A stretch of 64,000 nucleotides of DNA, taken from contig NMRB01000305.1 in the NCBI GenBank assembly GCA_002633025.1, positions 289,615 to 353,614 of the forward strand. The letters are read 5' to 3'. Source of the DNA: Notospermus geniculatus (Eukaryota; Nemertea; Pilidiophora; Heteronemertea; Lineidae). The position numbers were made by a program, and so were the translations under genes. The notes beneath the pieces were generated by a model that saw only the letters and a list, made by a program, of their open reading frames with translations, was not told where the DNA came from and ran no database searches. Below, in pieces: positions 24,608 to 34,411 of this stretch. Within the stretch, counting starts at the first letter, position 1. Each line of letters begins with the position of its first letter.

Positions 24608-27515
24608 TTGGCCCAAGCTCCGAAGATATACGACATCTGTTGCTGCTACTGACAGTGTTGGTGGTAGAAATTTGGTGACTGGTGGTGATGATCATCATCA
24701 CCAACAGTGGATCCCATCTCTCCCAGAATCATTCCTCTCACATCTGAATCAGGTAGCTAATCAGAATTATCCTCTGATGTATCCTGAAGTTGTTCTCCTA
24801 AACCAGATGTCAATGTCCTAAGCAATGGGAGCCTTACCGCTTACTGCCGGTAGGTCACCTGTTAGCGGTCGGTCCTACAACGTCACAAAATTAGACGTCA
24901 CAGACATAAGCCATGGTCTCCATGTCATTATGGATGACGTCGTCGCGTGCATTTCTTCTCTGTGAGTGTGACGTCAAATTCCATGACGTTCTAGGACCGC
25001 TAACTGGTGGTGGCCCCTAACGGCAGGAAAGTCTCCCATTAAGGATGCCTGAATCATAAAGTCAGCAGAGTCAATGTAGGCCAGATCATGAGATTGAATC
25101 CATATGAGTTTCAACCACAGTGCCTTAATCTAAGTTCCACTCCTTCATTTCATACCCCTATACCGGTACTTTCCAATTCCAGGTAAAACGGAAACTCAGT
25201 AAAGGGTTGCCAATCGTCCACCACCATGGTTATGTATGTGATTTTCCTGCCAGACACAGATTCGCTATGAAGAAATTCCATGGAGTTTTTAGGTAGGTCC
25301 CGACCATCACATCCAAGTGGTATTTCGCAGTTGCTCATCTTTTGCTACTTTGATGAGGTCATGTTCATATTTTCCTACCCCGTTTTGCAGATACTTAAGA
25401 CAGGATAATGTGATCTCATCAAAGCAAGTCCTTACACCAGAACCAGCATCAGAGAAAGTATGCTGCCTTGCCCACACCAATGACTATATCTCTAAGTTAT
25501 TCAATGGAAATCTTAGTGTCAAAGAAATAAGAAGAGGTGGCTTCCCATGGTCTGAGGGAGTGGTTTCAAGATGTAGATTAGAGACAGGTCAGTTTGCAGA
25601 TTTGCTGCAGAAAAGGTCTGCATGTGTGAAGGTGTGTTCTTAGTGAGATCAGCTTTAAGTGATACCCTTGTTTGATCACTTACACAAAGTAACTTGTCTC
25701 TAATCAGTGACAGTTGCAATTTGTGACCATTTCCCCCAACTTATGCTGAAATTTGACTTATTTTCACTGCAGCTTACTCAGCAATATTGCCATCCTTATA
25801 TTTTTGCAGGAGGTACAATACTAGCAGCTGAGGTTGCCCTTGAGACTGGCCTGGCATCCAGTACAGGTGGTGGTACACATCATGCCTTCCCCGACTTTGG
25901 AGCTGGGTTCTGTATGATCAATGACATGGCAATAACTTCTCAATGCCTCCTCAGTAGAAAGAAAGTTGGAAAAATATTGATAGTTGATCTTGATGTTCAC
26001 CAGGTAACAAACCTAGTTCCTCTTGAGCGATCTGTCATTCTTCTTGCCACAAAAGTTTTCCATATATATACATGTATTGTCATGTTTGATTTGATTCTTG
26101 ATTCCAGGGTGATGGAACAGCGTTCATCTTCCAAAACGAACCCCGTGTCTTCACATTCTCCATGCATTGCCAGAAGAACTTTCCCTTTGTAAAACAAACA
26201 AGTAATTTAGACATTGGCCTAGAAAACCATATGAAGGTAAACAAACATGTTATACTGTACTTTACTGTTGTGAAATGTCATCATGAACTGGTGAGGAGCT
26301 GAACGGGTATATTTCCTGCAAGGGGATGCAAGTATATGTCTGGATGAACAGGTGGAGAAAGTGGCCCCATGCATGTGAACTTCTGTTGGCCGTTTCTGAA
26401 TCAAATCATATGATTACAGTGGTGTCTATTCAATTTCAACAGGATGATGAATACATGCAGACACTTTCAGACCACCTCCCATCTGTGATTGATTCATTTC
26501 GTCCCGATCTCATCATCTACGATGCCGGAGTTGATCCTCACGAGCGAGATGAACTTGGAAAACTGGATCTTACTGACAAAGGTATGGATTGCTCGTTCGT
26601 AAAATCAGCTGACTTCACATTTACCCACAGTCATTCCAGTAACCTTTCGAGGAACTCAAGTAGCAGCTCATCCAGTGCACTTCTTAACCTTTCAGAATGT
26701 GCACCTCAACCAGGAATCAAACCCACGGCCTATCGGTTATGAGTCTATCATCCTTGCCACTGCATTATTTGTATACATTATACCTTCACAGAACACATTT
26801 CTCAGAAAATCTCTCTACCCTATCCTCTCTTTTTCAGGTTTATATGATCGAGACCATTATGTCATCGACCTGTCACTCAGTAAGGGTATCCCTTGTGTGA
26901 CTGTCATTGGTGGCGGCTACTGCCGAAATCACAACGAACTTTCAAAAAGACATTCAATTGTTCACAGAGTGGCTTCGAAGGTGAGTGTGTTGCGTGTTAT
27001 TAAAATCCACATCTACTTCATAAACTTCATAAATTGTTCTTTTGGAGATCACCTCCATGATGGTCGCCATGGTAACTAACGTACTAGGTAACCAAATGAT
27101 GATCAAGTTCAATAATGCAAAGATTTCTGCAAACTATCCCTCAGTGCATCAGTGACTTATAACCTCGGGGCATAGAAATTGACTAAATCACGTTTATGCT
27201 TTGTCAGCCAAACCTTACCCTGGGGCAAATCATTTTTTTCCCTTCAACAATGGACTGCTCACATTATCTGGATTAATCTGTTTGCCAGAGGGAAATTTCC
27301 AGATTCATCATTGATCAAAATGGTTATAACAATCAGCTTGATAAAATATATACTGAATTTCATACACAATGCGTTTGTGTATAACATTTGACTGCATTGT
27401 GCTGGATTTGAAAATGCTAATAGACGTCACTTGTTCAGAGGATCCATTTCTAATGCAAGTCACTTCTCCATCATTTCAGATCTGGCATGAGAGACAGATG
27501 CTTCATTCTGGTTGA
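24564..27515 (+). CDS. Class IV histone deacetylase-family enzyme of bacterial type (HDAC11 relative)
   Basis: Eight exons join in phase: 24564-24752, 25183-25292, 25391-25587, 25810-26003, 26108-26236, 26443-26581, 26838-26980 and 27480-27515 (TGA). They give 378 residues. This zinc-dependent amidohydrolase fold removes acyl groups from lysine or amines. Catalytic parts are all present: the substrate-entry strand LPIVHHHGYV, the GGGTHHA His pair (189-190), DLDVHQGDGT (Zn ligands D227, H229), YDAGVD (Zn ligand D304) and GGGY with the catalytic Tyr347. The pattern VFTFSMHCQKNFPF and the whole core look closer to bacterial and plant class IV-like deacetylases than to vertebrate HDAC11. The substrate is unknown. 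Exon 1 is the least certain: its Lys/Arg/Thr-rich start (WPKLRRYTTSV) could be a mitochondrial signal, and it overlaps exon 1 of the zinc-finger gene on the other strand. Exon 2 cannot supply a start before the entry strand, so some upstream exon is needed. Confidence 0.88.
24826..25039. mobile_element. MITE with ATGGGAGCCTT-type ends and CRE-like words
   Basis: The left end ATGGGAGCCTTACCG...CTGCCGG is mirrored by CGGCAGGAAAGTCTCCCAT. A second mirrored block is TTAGCGGTCGGTCCTA near 24863 against TAGGACCGCTAAC near 24991. It contains several ACGTCA words (24890, 24898, 24932, 24969). It lies in intron 1 of the deacetylase gene. Confidence 0.75.
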
Positions 27516-27765
27516 GCACTGCAAGAGAACAGCGGGAAAGACTGGTGGAATCCTTGAAGTGCATTGCATCTCATGAATCAGGGAACAGGCATCTGCATTT
27601 TCTCTAACACCAAGATACTAACTTATAAATGAGGTTGCTGTGATACTTGCATCCTCTTGCAACAGGTCCTCTAAAACATGCTCCCTTACTCGCACGTCAC
27701 AACGCGCTACGTAGAGTGGAAATGCCCTGAGTTCCCAGGATGTGATACTTGTTGCACTTTACCAA

Positions 27766-27771
27766 AATAAA
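27766..27771 (+). terminator. Candidate polyadenylation signal of the deacetylase gene
   Basis: AATAAA about 250 bases after the stop codon, in AT-rich sequence. A second AATAAA occurs near 27899. Choice between them is not possible from sequence alone. Confidence 0.35.
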
Positions 27772-28067
27772 AGAACATTTTTATGAACATGCTGTCTTAA
27801 TTCATGCCAAATTTTACCTCATCTTGTCATGGTTTTATTCCTACATCGCATGCATTACAAAAAGACCAGTATTTACATATTTTACACATGATATTTACAA
27901 TAAAGTGGAGACAGAGGATACTGAAGTGACTTGGCAATAGTCACTAAGAATATGCAAGAAGGCTGGAGACAAGAAAAATTCACATATTGTCACAGATGAC
28001 GCTATGCTTCATGAGTTTCTCAATGCCATTGGTTAAGGACATTGCCTGTCGATATATATAGCAACAC

Positions 28068-28172
28068 AAGGCATTATCTCATTGGGCCAGGTACTCTGCG
28101 TAATCAATAATTTTATACCAATGGAACAACATATCATTAACAGAGTACTGGGCCAAATGGAAATAATGCCTT
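28068..28172. mobile_element. Short foldback element
   Basis: AAGGCATTATCTCATTGGGC and GGTACTCTG on the left are mirrored by CAGAGTACTGGGCC and AATAATGCCTT on the right. About 105 bases with a loop of roughly 40 bases. No coding frame. Confidence 0.7.
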
Positions 28173-28895
28173 ATACCATTGTACAGTTAATAAGCACCCA
28201 AATGATTGTGAGTCAAACTGGGGAATCGGACCGCAGTATTGTGACAATGTATAAATGTATATTTAACTCTAACAATGCATAATTGAGATCAAAAGTTCAG
28301 ATTGTCACAAAGCCCTATTATGACGAGTAGCTTTATCGTGCCTAAGGCACTAATCAATGTCTGTATTATAACCTACTGTGTTGGAATCGATCCAACTAGA
28401 ATACCTCGAATGATATTGGCTCTTATGTAAAAAAATAATGCTATGTATTAGCTATGTGTACAGACGGGTATACCTGCAGACATTTGAGTATGGTTGGGTA
28501 GACACATGGAGTTCATATCGATATGTTTATAAACAGATCTTTAGATGTTAACACAGACTTAGTCTATACTCTATGGATGTGTGTTTTTCAAAACATCAGC
28601 AACAATCTATCTTTGCAAACATGATGATCAATGGAAAAAAGAAATGCTTAGAATCATGATAGAATAGAATACAAAGAAGCTTTAGCTTCAGCCACGTAGA
28701 AAATATTCAGAATCTATATACATTGTACATACTTTAGATCATTATTGGATGAAACATTTTACACATTAAATTTGACTATACACCGAGGTAGGTGTCTTAC
28801 TAAAACACATTATAAACATACCAACATACACACCAAAGCCCACTTCATTAGTGGTCACACACATGAAAATATACAAAACTAGATGTAGATCTACA

Positions 28896-31800
28896 TTATG
28901 CATGTGCTTGTACATGTAGCACACAGTCACCTCCAGCACCCCCTTCATTATGTTCAGAATTCTGCCCCACAAGTCTTAAATCGCGGGACCGTCTCCAGGC
29001 ATCAAAATGAAGCTGAAGATTATCTTCTTGCATTCTCTGCTGTTTCTCCTTTTCACCAATGTAGAACTGTGGAATAGAACTCGCTGCAACAGGGACATTC
29101 TGCAAACGTAGTTCCGAGATCTGTTGGCGGAGAAATTCTGAAAGGCTTGGAGACGATGCCGATGTTTGAACTCCATATCCTTGAGAACCGGGTGAAACAT
29201 TCATTGAAGTCTTGGAACGGTTGAGTCGTCCATTTCTCTTCTGATTTCTGATGTGCTTTGGACTGTGTTTGAGCTCCTGGATTTCTGAAATTACAACAAA
29301 ACAGTCAACTTGTGCTGGAATAGGATCTTTCTGGATCATTCTTGATGGACCAAACAGAGCCCGGTGGTCGAGTGGTTAGCGCGTTTGACTTCCAAACTGT
29401 GCAATGGGTCGGCGCGAGTTCGACTCCGGGCGAGGGCATATAATGAGGGGGTCGCCACTTCTCCACAGAAAGATGTCGCTGCGACCAAATCAGGCCTTTT
29501 CATTGTCTTCAGGACGTCATCTCCGTGGCAATGTGCGGTGCGAGCATGAAGCCACAACGTCACGGCAGTGTGACGTTGACGTTCTGTACAACGTCATAGT
29601 GGAAAAGTGGATACGGTCGCAGCGCCATCAAATGGTAGAAAAAATTAGGCTAACTCCTCATTGTGAAACAAAACGTGAAAAATTCGAGGGTCCGTTGGAT
29701 GGGACTAAAAGCCGTGGTCCCTTGTACCTGAGTGTCTATGCCAGGGCAAGTACAAGACCCCACACAGGTGGACTGTAGCCTGTCGTGGACTCCATACCTC
29801 CGGCAAAAACCAAACAGGGTTACGACGCCGGTAAATGATATGATATGATTATAGTTAAGGATGTGAACCTCACCATTCCATTCTTGTAATGCATCCAGCG
29901 CCAGTATCCTTTCCAGCCTCTCCTTGGCTTTCACATGACCAGCATCAGCAGCCTGGCGATACAGCATCTTTGCACTGTCAGTGTCCTCGGGCAGGCCACC
30001 TAACCCATGTTCAAAGAATGTTCCGAGGCTAAACAGGGCATCTTTATGTCCTGCATTCGCTGCTTCAGAATAGAAATGGGCAGCCTTACATTCATTTCTG
30101 GCAACACCCCAACCATTCTCATAGCAGATAGCAAGATAGTAAAGTTCTCTCGCATTCTGGAATCAGATGTGGCAGTCATAAGCATTCAGCAACAAGGGAA
30201 ATTCCATCTCCAGCACAACATTCAGTCCTTCCAGATGGAGCTTTGGTATTCCATCACAAATTAAATTCAACTTCAACGACAACATTAAGGAAACAATGAA
30301 ATGACACTCGTAATTGTGCACAATTTGTGGTTAGACAACCAAATATTGAGAAATTTCCCCTAAATCTACAGGGTGGGCCAGACAAAGTGTCCCTCGAACA
30401 ATAGCATTTCTATTGTTTCCCTACTGTTCAAGGGACACTTTCTCTGCCCACCCTGTAGAGCATTGAGGCTTTCAATGACGCCTTCAAGACATCAAAACAC
30501 AAACAACAGAACACCTTTTCAAAAAAGAAAAAAAATATATACCTTTTTGGCCTTGCCCTTAGATCACCAGAGAGTAAGCCAAAAGAAAGTGATTTTTATA
30601 GAAAATATTGTCCACGTGAGTATCCCTGAGGCAACAGATATAAAACCCATTGATATTTACATTTTACTTCCAAAACAGGGTGGGAAACTATCATAGATAG
30701 GGTAACAGTATATGTACCTCTCTGTTTGCTGTGCTCTCTAGCATTGGACCAGCCTTATTCTTTGGTTTCCCCTTAGTGTCCAGGTAGTAGATTGCCAGCT
30801 CAGTCTGTGCCTGCAAGGTCAGAAAACGTCACTCAAATGATTGGAATCAGTGACAAACTTGAAGGAAATCTCATGTCATGTGTCGGTCTCAAAGTCCCAA
30901 AGACAATACTCAGGGTTCGTACACTACCCCCAGACCTAAAATTCCAGGACTTTTCAAGGAATTCCAGGGCCAAATATCCGTAAATTCCAGGACTATTTTG
31001 CCAATATTCAAGTTCTTAGGGCTCAATCATTGGCCTACCGTAAATATCATGACAGATCACTAACTGACTAACCCAGACAATTCTACAAGCAAGTCGGGTT
31101 TTCTCCGCCATTAAATTTTGGGAGGGCCAGAATAAGGACCGATGACTCGACGAGTTTGAGCGCGGATAAAAAGAAAATGGGAGGGGGGTCTGGGGGTCCT
31201 CCCCCAGAAAATTTTGGATTCTATGAAGGCCACATGGGTAAAATTCAAGGACTTTCCAGGACTTCTAGGGTAAATCATGGTTTTTCAAGGTTTTCCAGAC
31301 CTGGAAAAGGGATACCTCAAAATTCCAGGTTTTCAAGGATTTCAAGGTAGAGTACGAACCCTGAATACTTCACTCTTAGTCTTACACACCTTTTTGAGGC
31401 CTTTATTTGCAGCTTTTTCAACCCACTCGAATGCTGTTTCCTTCAGGTCCACATTCTTCTTTATCATGACAGACGCCAGATTGAACATTGCCTCCTTGTG
31501 TCCTTTAGCTGCTGCTGACCTGTAGCATTCCTCCGCCTACATAAGAAGGATATGTTTAGTTAACATCACTAGAATGCATGTTCCTGACACAAGAATCACC
31601 ATCATAATGGATAAGCAGGCAAGTGGTGGAAAACTGAGTCTTGATGAAACAAAAGAGTCAAATAAAGCAGGCTACTCACCTTTTCGAGATTTTTCTGTAC
31701 TCCATGACCCTGTTCATAGCAGATGCCAAGATTATACAAGGCTTTCGGATATCCAAGATTACTAGCTTGCTGCCAGTGAACAATCGCTGTCGAATAATCC

Positions 31801-33004
31801 TGTTTCTTTACACAACGCAGCGCAAGAAGGTTCTCGTTCATTCCAACATAAGAATCACATAAATCATGGAATTGTTTCATAGCAGCATCTAATAAATCAG
31901 GTTCCTTCTGCGATGTTTGAAATTCAGTGTGTGATGCTTTTGTTGCATCGTTAGACAACTGGTTTGCTTGGTCGCCATCAGAGTCGGTCACTGGCTTCGT
32001 GGGCTTTTTTGCTTTGTAGGGTAGGATGGATTCACCCCCAGCTAATACCAAAGGCTGATTTGGAATGTGTTCAAGAACTTCATCAATGATTGACTGTTTC
32101 CTTGGTTCTTCTCGCCACGAATGTGGGCAGAAGAATGGCTTGGTCAGGTTGATACCAGCAGCAAGAGCAGCTCCCTGAAATCAGATAAGCAGAAACATGA
32201 GAACAAGTAGGCTTAAGATCAAATTTCAGTGTCCAGAACCATCATTCAGCAATATCATTAAAGCTGTTTTACAACTATTGTTTTAGCGAACTTACCCATC
32301 TAATGGCTTCCAATACCGTCTGTTGATGAGAAAATGCCGACCAAAAATCATCCCTGAACTTGGATTTTTTCCAATCATGGTGTTTCTCTCTCCCTGGATC
32401 GGTGTCCAATCTGGCAACATCTGAATTGCAGCTTGCATTGTATCTGGGAAAAGAATAATCAGGGTCTTAGTTATAATTGAGAACCTCATTTGTATTTGTA
32501 TTTTGTATTTCATTTTTCCGTCAGGGATGCTATCCTGGTATTCAGTACGGAGGAGGCCATCACAAGTTACTCATCGACCTGGGCTGGGCATTGATATTTG
32601 ACTTACCGGTACGGTTGTCTTCATGCTGTCACACAGAAACACCAATTTTAGGGGCCTAATCGCTACCGGTAGGGGCCTACCTTTTCAAAGCCTGAATGCT
32701 GTCAACATTCTGTGTTGTCTTCTGTTTGTTCTCCTCATCCAAACATGCCCCGGTATGACGGATCGAGGAGTTAAACTGCTGCCTAACAGCTGCAAGGAAA
32801 TAAAACTACCTGTCACCCTGTGAACATGTGCGTTTGTTGTGCTTAGCCTAAAAATAGCGATGACGTCATCCACATCACATGTTTGGCAACAGGCCAAGAG
32901 GAACGTAACTGAAGCGAGTGGAAAATCCAACAACATTTCAGACGAAATAACAGAAATCGGATAATTGTCTTACCCCGCGGGATAGATGAAAACAATCTCC
33001 ACAT
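28896..33004 (-). CDS. DELE1: DELE1 orthologue, mitochondrial stress relay protein with Sel1/TPR repeats
   Basis: Seven exons join in phase: 33004-32974, 32420-32296, 32174-31680, 31536-31390, 30810-30718, 30156-29874 and 29284-28896 (TAA). They give about 520 residues, close to human DELE1 (515). The start MWRLFSSIPRG matches the MWRL start of vertebrate DELE1 and looks like a mitochondrial presequence. Residues about 20-75 hold DWKK...FRDDFWSAFS...VLEAIRWGAALAAG, the conserved block around the short hydrophobic segment. From about residue 180 to 390 come Sel1-like repeats (ALYNLGICYEQGHGVQKN, ELYYLAICYENGWGVARN, ALFSLGTFFEHGLGG). The tail contains SASSPSLSEFL, like the SSPSL motif in human. 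In vertebrates OMA1 cleaves DELE1 under mitochondrial stress and the released repeat part activates the kinase HRI. Exon 2's acceptor is chosen by phase; an alternative CCCAG lies 23 bases upstream and would break the frame. Confidence 0.9.
29358..29850 (+). mobile_element. tRNA-derived SINE in DELE1 intron 6
   Basis: The 5' part mimics a tRNA: A box GTGGTCGAGTGGTTAGCGC (29363-29381), a loop with CTTCCAA like tRNA-Gly(TCC), and B box GCGAGTTCGACTCC (29414-29427). A body of about 400 bases follows without a coding frame, and the end has the short tandem ATGATATGATATGAT. It runs opposite to DELE1. The body includes several CGTCA words. Confidence 0.75.
30366..30458. mobile_element. Hairpin element with CTACAGGGTGGGC ends
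   Basis: CTACAGGGTGGGCCAGACAA and AAGTGTCCCT on the left mirror AGGGACACTT and TCTGCCCACCCTGTAG on the right. The loop has GAACAATAG mirrored by CTATTGTTTC. About 93 bases, in DELE1 intron 5. Confidence 0.75.
30911..31363. mobile_element. Non-autonomous DNA transposon with CAGGGTTCGTAC ends and target duplication
   Basis: Terminal inverted repeats CAGGGTTCGTAC / GTACGAACCCTG bound 453 bases. AATACT stands on both sides (30905-30910 and 31364-31369), an apparent 6-base target-site duplication. The interior is full of TTCCAGGACTTTTCAAGG-like words in both orientations, a feature of a widespread animal repeat type. It lies in DELE1 intron 4. No transposase frame. Confidence 0.85.
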
Positions 33005-33375
33005 CTTGCTGCATCAAGGCATACCGTTTGTTGGATGATAAAATCCTTAGAAACACTACATTTTCACAAAACGGGGACGCTTGCCCAATGCGTGAAGTTC
33101 CATTCAAGCTTCCCCGTCCGTCTGACGAAACACAGGCCTCGTCCCCAGGTCATCGAGTCAAATCTGTTGCTGACGTCATCAGAAAAGGCCACAAAACATG
33201 CAAAATAGCAATTTAGGGTTTAAAAATGCACAAAATTACGATGCGAAGGCATTTCTCTTCGCATTGCTTTATCAAATCCAACGAAAATCCTTCAATCTAG
33301 AACTGGCATTAATTATGTTAATAAGTTAGTTTCATAGATTAGTTTTGACACCTCCAGATCGAGCGGGTCTCGATA

Positions 33376-33447
33376 GCCGTGATCGTATAGTGGTTAGTAC
33401 ATTGCGTTGTGGCCGCAATAACCCAGGTTCGAATCCTGGTCACGGCA
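33376..33447 (+). tRNA. tRNA-His (GTG)
   Basis: 72 bases with all four arms. The acceptor stem GCCGTGA pairs with TCACGGC, followed by discriminator A. The A box region is TCGTATAGTGGTTAGTAC and the anticodon loop TTGTGGC carries GTG. The T arm is CCAGG TTCGAAT CCTGG. The sequence follows the animal tRNA-His consensus closely. A run of eight T residues begins about 15 bases downstream and can end RNA polymerase III transcription. It lies 372 bases from the DELE1 start and runs away from it. Confidence 0.96.
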
Positions 33448-33776
33448 AGATCAGCCCAATCATTTTTTTTCTTTCTTTTTTATTTCAGATTCTTTTTTGT
33501 ACTTTTCTTCCCAATCGCATACCTCAACCGGACACCAGGGAGAGGGCAAAGTGTTTTTCTCCCAAGCAGTCATTTTATTATTTCATCATCAATGAAATAC
33601 TCAATGATCCAGGTTGGGTTTGGATAAGTGGGCTCACAAAATTACCACATTAGTGTACCTAATGATTGAGGGAGTAACTGGCAAAGTACACCAACATACC
33701 AAACAGTGGTTTCTCTTGCAAATTCTCAATGGCAGAAAGCACTATTCACTACATCTGAAGTCTGTGTCAGCGAGAT

Positions 33777-33902
33777 ATTAGGGAGGTTTCGCAGGCGCCC
33801 GGTTAGGCCATACGACGACGTTTATCTATTGTGTGAGTATACCCAAACAATAGATAAACGTCGTCGTATGGCCTAACCGGGCGCTTGCGAAACCTCCCTA
33901 AT
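33777..33902. mobile_element. Near-perfect 126-base hairpin
   Basis: Arms of about 56 bases are mirrored with a single obvious mismatch: ATTAGGGAGGTTTCGCA on the left and TGCGAAACCTCCCTAAT on the right, with GTTAGGCCATACGACGACG against CGTCGTCGTATGGCCTAAC further in. The loop is about 13 bases. The near identity of the arms suggests a recent foldback insertion. Confidence 0.85.
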
Positions 33903-34411
33903 GCAGGTTGATGTCGCCGGCTATGACGGTTGAAACAGTCAGCAAATCACAATCATTGGAACACAAGGCTCTTCAAGAAATAGAATGAAAACTGATCCCA
34001 ATATACTAATATCACATTTTATTCAGCCTGCCTACTATGGCAGAACAAATTAGTATAAGCCCTGATTCCACAAATACAAAACAATAGGTTGGCCGTCATT
34101 ATTCTATGAATATGGTTCATATACAACATCCATCCGATTCTTTGGCACTAAGATTTCAGAGGAAAAACAATCCAAAACCAAATCTCACTCCATTTATAAA
34201 ATGCCGAAAAATTTATGTCATTGATTTATTTGTCATTACCAAATACATAAGAGCTGAATTGTACAATACAATAAAACAACAACCCTCAGGTGCTGAACAA
34301 CAACCCTCAGGTGCTGAACTGTGGACAAATCCAATGAACAATCCACAATTGCACCTTTGCACTCAATATCATGCAGACTTTTCATTCTGGACACTGGCAT
34401 GCTTTCAGAAC

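Larger units (their letters stand above)
27516..28895. other. Convergent intergenic region, deacetylase 3' flank and DELE1 3' flank
   Basis: Both flanking genes end here, so it should hold two 3' untranslated regions. A candidate AATAAA for the deacetylase lies at 27766. A foldback element lies at 28068-28172. Short frames have no support. Confidence 0.5.
33005..34411. other. Intergenic region between DELE1 and TBC gene
   Basis: Holds the DELE1 5' flank, the tRNA-His gene (33376-33447), a near-perfect hairpin (33777-33902) and a double CAACCCTCAGGTGCTGAA unit (34279-34320). The 3' untranslated region of the TBC gene should start at its right end. Confidence 0.5.

Noticed and set aside
29358-29435. 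A second tRNA gene
   Set aside because: Promoter boxes are present but the stems do not pair as in a working tRNA, and a SINE body follows.
32421-32443. Longer DELE1 exon 2 starting at the upstream CCCAG acceptor
   Set aside because: It would put the exon out of frame with exon 1 and lose the conserved DELE1 block.
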